From Saxidomus purpurata (taxonomy: Eukaryota > Mollusca > Bivalvia > Venerida > Veneridae): 64,000 nucleotides of DNA. The notes beneath the pieces are model-generated. The model was given only the letters and a program-made list of their open reading frames with translations. It did not search any database and was not told where the DNA came from. This document shows positions 40,601 through 52,600 of the stretch, piece by piece (position 1 is the first letter of the stretch; each line of letters opens with the position of its first letter). The DNA is taken from positions 56,324,746 to 56,388,745 of the forward strand of contig JAFMSR010000002.1 of the NCBI GenBank assembly GCA_022818135.1, in the 5' to 3' direction. Both the position numbers and the translations under genes were made by a program.

Positions 40601-43600
40601 ATTTATACAATGTTGCCATGTCGACAGTTTAAAATCAAATGTATACAATTAAAACAAGATTGTGAAAATTTTGTGTACCTTCCTCCACTTGATTAGGTAA
40701 GAAATTTTCTATCTCCCAACATGTCACTCCTGAAAAAGTAAACTCCAGCTATAGCAACTTTCTGTCAAGCTTATCTTTAATTCATTCACACAATTGTTTA
40801 AAAGTCTTTATACCTTGTATTCAATTAAGAAAATAATAAATGTGTCCCAGTATCTTCTTATTCAAGAAATAATAAATGTCTCCATATATTTTATGTATGT
40901 CACGTCGTTACGTCATTTACGGCAAGTTGTCCAAGGAAAAACGTGCTGTATTTTATGGCAAAATAAAATACAGGCTTTTCCCTATATGTTTATATATAAA
41001 TTGTCCAAACTATCTTCAACATATAGAAACATTTAATTGTAACTTACAAGCCTGGAATGCGATTTGATGCCTGCTTCATTTACAGCACAAGTTGCCGGAG
41101 GAAAACACGACTGTATTTTATCGTAAACTAAATTATAGATTCTTTGTCTCCATATTATATAGAAAAAGTTGCAGCTCATGTAAGAACATCTATTTACACA
41201 TATTTTCACTATTTTTATACTTAATACTGTACTAGCAGTCAGACTTTTTTCTTTTCAAAATATTCCAAAGTAAACTTTCATACAAGTATTTTCTTTTGCT
41301 ATTTTTGCTTACATCACATTAAGTTTCTAGAAGGTGATGCTAGCAGAACTTTCCACCAATTTATAATCATCATAGCAAATACTTACCAGGTATCTGACCT
41401 ACTTCCTCATCAAATATTTCACTGTAATCTAGATGGGGTCTTTCAAGATGTTCATTCCACTTCTTTGGTCTGAAATAAACAATGCAATACATGTACATGT
41501 ATATCTTATAAACTCTGCTTGGAAATGGCTTGTTCAAAATGTATTTTTATTTAGGGTTAAACTCCTGTTTCAACTGTATATCAGTTATTTACAGGCAGGA
41601 AATGGGTTGTTCAAAATGTATTTTTATTTGGGGTTCAACTCCTGTTTTAACTGTATATCAGTTATTTACAGGCAGGAAATGGGTTGTTCAAAATGTATTT
41701 TTATTTGGGGTTTAACTCCTGTTTCAACTGTATATCAGTTATTTACAGGCAGGAAATGGGTTGTTCAAAAGGTATTTTTTATTTGGGGTTTAACTCCTGT
41801 TTCAACAGTTATTCAGTTATTTACAGGCAGGCAGTTCACTTTATCATTGTTTCTGGCAAGAACTTACATTATACTCTATACGAAACTGCTAAATTTCGTC
41901 CATCAAGAATTAGATCAGTAGGGGGGTATAAACCTATGACCATTGAGAGGTTACAAGCAACTTTAATCACTTGATGCAGAGGCATGTCTTAAGGTATTTA
42001 ATAAAAACTATATGCATAACAAACTTCGGAAAAACTTTTAGACATAACTTTTTATGTTAATTGCAGTCAAATCAGGTAACCCCATACAAGATACTGTCAA
42101 AAACAAGGAGTGGAAATCTCAATCATTAAATGAATATTAAATGAATATTAAATGAATAATAATACTAAGTTCCTACTTCAGTTTCTTCATTTCCTCTTCC
42201 TCTTGGTGTTCTTTCTCCACGCTGTCTTTTTCCTTCGCAACATCTTTCAACCCAGCAAGAACCTTGTCACTCTCATCCTTGCCTCTACGGCGACGCAGGC
42301 GCAATTTTCTAGCCACTGGATCTTTTGATGCTACAAGAAATTAAATTAATATATTATAAAAGTTACCTCCAGTTCGATCAAATAATATGTATTCTTAGCA
42401 ACCATGAACTACATTTGTACTAATATTTTCATATTATTAGAACGTGATAAAACACAAAAATCTGAAATACCCATCACTTAAATTCTTTATCAACAAATAA
42501 TAAGCTTTAAACCTAAATACCATTTTAATCTTATCTAATAATATAAGTACAAATACATGTACATGTGCATCAAAATCGGATACATACGTTGTGGTGATTT
42601 TGCGTCCTGGGCTGTTGGAGCACCTGCTAGGCGTAACTGATTATTTAAAGAGAAATCAACATTGTAGAATTCTTTGTCTTTCGTTAACTCTGCCGGTTTT
42701 GGCGGCATGACGAGGTCTGGGTTGTTTCTTACATCGAGTGTCTGAAATTTGATACATACCATATCATATTTTAGTTTACAATATAAAAGCAAAGTCAGCT
42801 TTTTACTTATCAACTAAAGCAACATGAAACAATGCCTCACATATCAAAGTGAAAGATGTGCTTGAATAATTTTGGGCTCTAAACAGATATGCCCCAAAAT
42901 GATCTGCATCATGCCTGGGTAAAAAAGGCAAGTGAAATAGGATAAATACAATAGTCACAGACTCGCAATACACACATATTCTGGCGAATACGCATATTCT
43001 GGCAAATAATCTCAAAAATGAATATTATTCTGAAGTTATGTTGATTCCAGTCTTTAGAATAATGAAAAAATAAATTAGTAAAATTCAATTTCACATTCTT
43101 TCATTAAATTATATCTGACTATTTTCACTATTGGAAACACTTCCACTTGCCCATGCACTTACCTCTAACTCTGGCAGAAGATGAAGAATATCTGGTAACG
43201 TGATCAGCCTGTTACTGTTGAGTAACAGTTTCTTTAACTTCCCACATCTATAAAACATCAATTCAAACATGCTTAAACAATTCTCACTCAGGTTTAATTG
43301 AACTTTAAAAATCTAACAAGGTTAAGATGATGTAAATTTTTACAGCAGGTGCTGATTTTGCCATTAGAAGTTACAAATACCAACAGCTTGAACCCTGACC
43401 CTCACACCTCATATTCAGACAAACTTTTAATGGAAAATAATTTCAGAAAATCATCTAAACAAAGAATGTGACAGCTCTACATAATTCTTGACTAGAAAAC
43501 TATTCATGGACCATTTAGATGACATTGTCAAATATCACAGAAACTTACCTGCAGAGTCCTTCAGGGATCATCTCAATATTGTTATTTGCAGCACTGAATA

Positions 43601-46600
43601 TCTCAAGATTATGAAGTTTTCCTATACTGGAAGGTATACCCTCGAAGTCTAGCTGATTAGAGTTGATGTATAACTTCTTCAATGACTGCAGCTTGTGTAA
43701 TGATGCCTATAAATGAATGCAAGAATGTGTTTGTAGAAGTTCATATATAGTTACATCACACACATCTGTTTATCATATGTTTGATTAAAGGACACTTCAC
43801 TCACATTTGTTCTATAATCAACACCAAACCAAAAGGAAACAGGATATACGAAATCGGTACCACACCTGCATTGCCGATTAACTATAAATAAAAACTTGTT
43901 TTCACATCCATATCAAGTTCATGCAAATTATTCTACACATCAGTTGTTCAGTTTTAAATCAATGAAAACTATTACCGGTAGATTTTGTATCTTGTTTCTT
44001 GACAGGTTTAAAGTTTGAAGATTCACCCACGTGTCTGAAAATACAGGTAGAAACTGACATTTTACACTAGGAATAACAAAGCTTACTCAACTTCGACAAA
44101 AGCGATTTATTTCTTGACATCTAAGTAACACAGATGAATAATTTACATGAGTAAACCAATTTTTAATACAAGGTTATAATAATACAAGCACAGAGAAGGT
44201 ATACAAACCAATGAGTAGAGACATTTCTGTGATCAGATTGTCGGAGATGTTCAAATATTTCAGTGACTGTAGTTTGTACAGAGGCTCTGGCACTCTTGGC
44301 AGTTCATTACGGGACAAGTCAATGTCTGGAAAAGAAAAACTTTCTTTGAGATGATTTAACTCCACCAACATGATACATACTGTAAATCGTGAATTTTCGT
44401 GGGAACTTTACTTCTGCTTTTTCTTGTTAGACCACCAGTTCCGAAATTCATCAATTCCCTAATTCAAAGTTCTCTAGCCATGAAAGATTTCCAGAAACAT
44501 ACTGGATCACTTGGTCGCAAATTAATAGTTTTGTTAACTGATCAGGAGACAAAATATCGCGAACTTTTCGTCTCGAAAAATTCAAAGTGATTTACAGCAT
44601 ATAATAATAGTTTGAGTTGTACTATGAAAATACCAACATTTTTACACTTAAATCGACCATGTGAAGCAACTTTGGCGCATTGGTTATGCCATCGCCTCAG
44701 GATAATACGGTCCCAAGTTCAATCCCCCCCAATGCCATACTGGTAGTGTCCTAAGGACAGACACAACAATTCCACATTCTCTCTCTCTCTCTCTCTTCAA
44801 GATTTATTCCATCTGGAGAGAGTTTCGAGAATGATTGATCTCACTTTTAATAAACTGTTTCACAATCAAGAATGAATTACTATAGACAAATATTGAGTTT
44901 TGTGTTAACACAAGTCAAATGAACAATGTTGAGTAACAGCATCCCTTTGTGTTTTAAGTCGGTGTGTACCAAAAGGATTTGAAATGGAAAACAAAACGTG
45001 ATCTCATACCTTGTAGAAAATTCAGCGAGTCTAGTGCAGACGGAAAGTTGGCAAGTGTTCTCTGGGTATTTCTAAGATGTAATGTTTGCAGTGATGTCAT
45101 GGCTGGAAGCTGACGTAGCTGTGCATGAATCAGAGGGTTATTGTTCAGTTTCAGTGTCTGAAGGCTCGTCAAACGTCGCATCTGTGGTGGCAATGTTTCT
45201 GCAGAAACACAAAAATTGTTCAACAAAGCCGTTAATTATGTCATTTTTATTATGCATTTTGGGAAAAGTGTGTCCTAAATTTTTAACAGTAAATAACATA
45301 CAAAGCTAAATGAGTTACGAACTTACAAATTTGTAGAACTGAAACATACTGTTCTAAGGTTAGTCCTGTGCTTGTGAGGAGGAAAAATAATGAAACAAAA
45401 AAAATCAACTAAAAGCTTGTTTATATGTAATATATTCATTAAACATCGTTATTCAAAAACAGCAAAGACTCAGTGTATTGGTATATGGTATGCATGTGGT
45501 TCTACACAATACCTGACAGTAACCAAATAATATAACACATACCCAGGCTGTTATCACTCAAGTCTAGATATGTGAGATCTAGCAGGTTGATAAACATCTG
45601 GTTAGGCAACATCTCAATGCTGAAATATGAAACACAAATGCTTGCAACAAATCTTTAATATGTTAAATGTGTTAAGTCAATACTAACTGAGCAAGAATAG
45701 GTTTGTAAGTCATCAGTCAAGAAACACTGTTTAACTAAACCTTAATCTACTCCGGACACAGCCAGACTAGCTGAATGATCATCAACACATCTGGTAAAAA
45801 AATATTTACTTTGCAGAAACAATCTTAAACAAACAACCTACTATGTTGCAAAATATTAATTTTCCATTTATAGCAAACCATTAATTCCTTCAGATAGTGA
45901 GATACTACATAATATATTTATCATGAAATGATCATCCATTACTTCACTTTTTCAGGAATGTAGAATATACATGATTCTAGGTTCCTGACTTTCTATAATA
46001 TCTAACCCCTTACAAAAAATACCTAACAATATATGAAAGTGTGAGTGAATATTTTGACTTACTTATTATGACTAAGATTGAGGACAATCACACCTTTAGC
46101 ATTCTCTAGCTCTGACGGCACTTCATTCAAATGATTGTGGCTGAAATCCTGCAAAACATGTACATGTCATGCGTAACACGTTCATGATAATCAGCATGAT
46201 AACTCTTGTTAATAGTACAATATTCTAATTATCAGTTATCAGACCATTTTTTTTTTAAACAAAACAATACTATGCAAACTATATAATTATATTATTCATA
46301 AATCTGAAAAAGAAATAACAAAGATCTTTTATTTATAAAGTACATACATGTACTGTATCCACATATACATCTATTACATCTATACTTCTTAAGTAATCAA
46401 CAAATACACAATATCTGCCAGTTTTGATATACACATACACTACTGTTTGAATATTTCCAAACAGACGACAATTTTTACGAGAATGTTAAAGGGAGGACTC
46501 CATTCAAAGTTATATGTTAAACTTATCATGACAGATAAATCCCATATACATGTGATGATGTCTCAGTAAACTTACCACAACAGACAAATTTTATGGCTAT

Positions 46601-49600
46601 AGATAAGACTGTACATAAAACCTTCCACAACAGCAAAGCCTGTAGCTATATTTAAAATCTTCCACAATAGACGAATCCTTAAGCTAAACTTAAAACCTAC
46701 CGCAATAAACAAATCCTTTAGTTGTACACGAAACCTACCTTCAGCTGTACCCTACATAAAACCTACCACAATAGACAAATCATTTAGCCATTCTTACAAC
46801 TTACCACAACAGACGAATCATTTAGTCTGTCATTTTTAAAACCTATCACAACAGACAAAGCTGTAAACAAAACCTACCAAATCAGACAAATCCTTTAGCT
46901 GTACCCTACATAAAACATACCACAATATACAAGTTCTTTAGCTGTACACATAACACAATAGACAAGTCCTTTAGCTGTACACAAAACCTACCACAATAGA
47001 CAAGTCCTTTAGCTGTACACAAAACCTACCACAATAGACAAGTCCTTTAGCTGTACACAAAACCTACCACAATAGACAAGTCCTTTAGCTGTACACAAAA
47101 CCTACCACAATAGACAAATCTTTAAGCTATACTTAAAACCTTCCATTTTAGAAAAATCTTTTACCTATTCTTAAAAATTATCACAATAGACCAATCATTT
47201 AGTCATTCTTAAAACCTACCACAATATACAAATCCTTTAGCTGTAAATAAAACCTACCACAACTGACAAATCCTAGGGCTGTATATTAAACATTTCACAA
47301 CTAACAAAATCTGTAAATGTTCATAAAGCCTTCAATGACACACCAATCCTTTAGCTGTATATAAACCCTACCACAAGAGCCAAATCTCGTAACTGTACTT
47401 TAAGCTTACATGTACCTAACACATACAAATAGTACAGCTTTCCAGATACAAAAGACAATATTATATTGTTTGACACCAAAATTACAGCAACACACAAATA
47501 ACAAGTAGCTGTTCATCAAACTTACCACAACAGACAAATCCTGTAGCTGGAATATTTTATCTGAAATGCCCTTGTCTGATAAGTTGTTGTGTCTGCAGTT
47601 TATTGTTCTCAATTGTGGTAAATTCTGAACATCTTTTCCAAGTGAATCTATGTTGTTTTTGATCAGGGACAGGTGTTCCTATGAAAGCAAAATGACAGAT
47701 CTATTCATATCTGGCAGCATGTGATTCTACTTCTTCAAACAATGCTATGCAGTCTGGTCATGATCTGCACTGTTCCCTATTTAGTTAGTAAACAATCAAG
47801 ATAAAGAAGCCTTATTTCATGTGGTATAAAGTACAAACACAAGCTACTAAGTTATAGTGCGACAAACAGGGTATCCAGTAACAGGCACATATCATTTGAT
47901 TTTCCCAGAAGCAGGGAGCTTCTCTTTATCTTCCTGACACTACCCCCTTTTAATGCTGAGCACCAAGCAAGGGAGCTGTCAGTACCATTTTTCACGTCTT
48001 CGGTGTGATGAGGCCAGGGATCAAACCCACAACCTCCCAAGTGAAAAGTAAATTTTAGAAATTTAACATGGTATGGGTTAAATAAAATACTCAGAAATAT
48101 AACCTACAGCGATACTTCAGCACAAATAATTATTGAAGTAGTACAGACAGACTCAGACTAAGTCACTTGTTAACAAGTTTTAACGGACTGATGCAGTCAC
48201 CTTAGAAGTATGTTGTGTCAATGGCAACAATGTTAATAAACCATAAAATTGTTATCTATTTCTGAGGTGACGTTCTAAAGTTCATTTGAGCATTATCCAT
48301 TGCCTAGAACTGAAGCCATGCCATGACCTAATTGGACTTGGAAAATAGTATATTTACCAATTTTGTCAGGTTGCCCATTTCTTTTGGCATCTCCTTCAGC
48401 CCCGTCTTGTTTAATTTTAGCCATCTCAATCCAGTCATTTCAGCAATTTGAGGAGGGAATTTGTTGCCCTGAAGTAAAAATAACAAAAATAATAAAGCTG
48501 TACAAAATATAATAACAAGAGGGCCAAGATGGCCCTATATCGCTCACCTTGGTACAAGTCCACTTGCCTGGTGGAAGATCACTAGATAATGTTATATACC
48601 AAATAGGTTTTCCTATATACGCCTTTGTAAAACAAGTGACCCCCCACCTGGCAAAGTCAATTTTGACCCCAGGAGCATAATTTGAACAAACTTTGAAGAG
48701 GTCCACTAGACAATGCTACATGCCAAATATCTAAGCTCTAGGCCTTGTGGTTTCAGAGAAGAAGATTTTTAAAGTTTTTCCTATTTTTTGCCATAGCAAC
48801 CAGAGTTCTGCATGGAATGGAATTCTTTGAACAATTTTGGTAGAGCTTCATGCAAGGAACATTCCTGCATAGTTTTATCAACATTGGCCTAGAGGTTTCA
48901 GAGGAGATGTCATTTGAATCAAAATGTTGACGGACGACCGACAACGGACAATCATTGATCAGAAAAGCTCACCCTGGCATAGCAAGGTGAGCTAAAAAGC
49001 AGTAGGGATCTTTATTGATCAGGTCGGACATCCGGGCATTTACCGTTGCGCGCACCTGCTCAGGCATAGCAAGGCCGTCCGAGGTGAAAACAACCGCCAT
49101 CTTGTTAATAACGTATAGAGCGAAGTCCGTGTTATGTTATAAAGTTATTTGATTAAAGTATAAATACTCAGCAGTTATGACGAGTTTTTTATATGCAAAT
49201 GACACCATTTTCTGTTTTCTGTTTGTTTCTATCAAAAGGAAAAGATAATTTTCATTCTTAAGTGTAAGAAATGTAAATGTATCGAAACGATCTAGATGCA
49301 CATCACTTACAAACTATTCAATTATGGACGATATTATTTCCATTGACGATTAAAACTTGCCCCGAAAAGAGATCACAAATGCTCCATCCAATTACTATTT
49401 CTAAAATGAGGTAGAAATTCACAAGCATGCTATCCTAGCTTTTTCATGAAACGTTTTCTTGTGGGTAGAATCTAGTTTTAAGAATTATCTAGTTTAAGAT
49501 CGCTAATCAAAATAGTTTTCTCGATTTATTAGTTGAAAACAAAATGTTGACGTAAATCTATTAAAACACAAAACTCATTATAATAAAAATCACGATATCT

Positions 49601-52600
49601 ACCTAAATACGTGTCCAATTTCACTTATGGAAAACCTTTCATCAGAGTACATAAAATTTGTCATCATGCAACAGCCAAAAATATGTATTTTCTGAATATC
49701 TGTAGGGTTGCTAGAAACTTTCATTTGCTGAATTAATTTTTAAAGTTGTATACATGTTAGATGAGTTAATAATATTTTTATGCAAACCTTATCATACATT
49801 ATAAATGTAACTCGATGTGGGGTTCGTTTTGGGGAGGCTGCGTTTTTGGTACGTGGCATTCCCTGTTTGATATTATTATTTTTTTTTTTTTCGAAGGTTA
49901 CTGACAAATAATGTATATGTATAAACGTTATATAGGCCTATCATTCATTAAACATATGGTTCGTTTTTATCACAGTGATAAATAAAGTCATACGCTACCG
50001 CGATCGCAGTAAAAATAGGTTGCATAATTTAAATTGGGCACTCTTGAAATTGTTATGTAGACTCTATATCTAATTATCAAATGCAATTGACCAGTGTGCA
50101 ATATGCAATGATGTGTGACAAGTAAGATTGCTGGCAGGGGGTCGCCAGTTAACAACAAATCATATCGCATCCTTTGTTGTAACTTATGCCCTTGGGCTAG
50201 ATCCACTGAAATTCCATCAATGGTTAGATCTACTCTAATTATTTACCATGGTAACGATGTCAAAATGAGATATTGTTTGTGATATTTGATTTCATTGAAA
50301 GCAGGAGTTAATTTTTTTGAAGGATTTTAAGGATGCGCTTTCAGTGTTCCGCAACATGTAAGTGACTTCTAGTATATCTATCTGATTCACATATAGACTG
50401 TAACTACGTGATTTTTTGAAATTATTTTGAATATAAATGTCAGTCCTTTTTAAAGACTAGATCTAAAAAACAAATCAAATCTGTGTCTTTAATGAAAGCA
50501 TATGGCCCTGTAATAAAATACATTTTTGTCACAAAAGTTTCAACCTAGCATTCTCGTACAATGATGTGTTTCGACATGATTTTAGTTATACGAGAAAAGT
50601 TGTGCACTTGGGAAAATCTATATCAAGATAGGAAAAGTTTGTAACAAATAAATTCTTTATCTTAATATAAGAAACTTAAACAAAATAATTAAAATATATA
50701 GATCATTTTACAAAGGCCGAATTTAAAATGCAATCTCTATCTTTTCTTGTCGCGTGCATGATATTTCACCGTCATAAAACAATCATTTTCAAGAATTTTT
50801 TTTAAAGAAAAATCTGACATAAACATCGCTAAGACATTGAAATAAGTAAAAATATGTATTAAATGATTTGTTTAACGTTTAAACTTTGTCTGGGCAAAAA
50901 TAAGACTATCTTAATGCTAACTCCCTATTTGAACTGTGCGGTTGCCAGGTGCTTGTTTTCACCTCGGCAATATGGCGGATAATTGGTAACTACGGAAGTG
51001 ACGTCATGCCGACCTGATCAATAGCAAAACATTTGTCTAGAGAAAGCCCATTTTAGAATTGAGCAGCATGAACAGTAACATCAGTTACCATTTAGTAAAC
51101 ACCCAATCCATTGGCCTCAAAACAAATGAACCCACAGGTGTAAACTAGAATGGTGTTTATGGCCCTTTGCTATAACATACCTAGTATAGGTACAACTACA
51201 GTATGGAAGCGGAAAACTCAGTTTTATTATAATAAAAATAAAATGTATGTTAATAAATAAATATTACATAAGTATCTCAAGGATATGAAATATTATTATT
51301 AATCTAGAATAGTTTTGTTGCCAATGTTTTAGTTGTATGTAACGTAGCTGTTTAATTGTAATCCAGCCTGCTGTAACAGAAATGGATCTAGAAAAACTTG
51401 TAAACAAATTTGATAGCGAGGATTTGTACAAAGTAATGGTCAGGACGTCCGGTATGCTTTGAAACTCAAGGGTCATTGACTCTTCAGCCTAAATTTTCAA
51501 GGGTCAAAATCAAATTTTCAAGAGTCAAGGTGAGATTTTTAAGGGTCGAACCATGGGTCATAGGGTTTCCAGCCTTGTACTCTAGCTGGCACATCATATT
51601 TTACAGTTTGTGTTCTGAAGCTGTACTGTTATTTTTCAAAAAATTCTTAAATTAGATAGACTCACTGCGATGCCTTCCCTGGCTAAAAGTACGTTGTTTC
51701 CCGTTTGTAACATATTTTCGCGATCTCGCAAGTCCGGATTTTCGCCTTTTTCCCGCGATTTTATTGTAATTAAAAATTATTGAAGGTTATTTGACACGAA
51801 TTTATAAGACTCATTATTTTGATTATCTTTCCATATCAAGTTTTTATGCAGGATGGAAAAGAAAGGCTCTTAGAAGGAAAATAACGTTAGTTAACCTTTC
51901 AACATGTAAGCAATATAAATGCGCTCTTACAAGTAATTTAAACTCTGCATCTATCATACTGCTAGGCCGGAAAAAACATCCACTAATTATCTAATTCGAG
52001 TGTCACCATCATCTACTAAATGATGCGCATACTCTTTGATTGCATCATTTATATGTCGCGTGTTAACAACACCTTTTACACATAATAGATGCCGAACATG
52101 TGTTTATTGCTTGTCAATTAAATCCAATCATCCATTGATTACGCCATTTCAAGCCGAGACAAGTGCACGTGCGTAATCGGCGCTGATTGACTGAAGCGAG
52201 TAATTAAAATACAAGCTCCGCCTCCGTTCTCACTTTCTGACGCATCAACGGTTGCAACTGCCCAAGTGTTTGGAATTCACGTACGCTAAAGAATCGACGC
52301 ATGAATGAAAATTCCTACGGGTCAAATATGACTGATCGGGTGTTTTTATCGCGGGTCAAATACAGGTATTTCAAAATTTTCACGGGTCAAAACCCGGGAG
52401 CTCGGGTCTACCGAATGCCCTGATGGTTGTTTATTTTTCAAACAATGTTTGGTTTTTTATTGACACGGCGAAATTGCCAATACTCATGAAGCAAAGGAGA
52501 AAATTCCTGCTATCAATCTATCTTGTCATACTGCCTCACACCTCTCACAAGTATTATGGGCAGGGTGCATGCTGGGTCTACTGGAACAGGGCACCCTGTG

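Noticed and set aside
40418..40696. Plus-strand 92-codon open frame
   Set aside because: It overlaps FLII exon 14 in antisense and shows no recognisable domain.
41433..41974. Overlapping open frames of 61-162 codons encoding repeated NSCFN-type peptides
   Set aside because: They are translations of the 77-bp tandem repeat in FLII intron 12.
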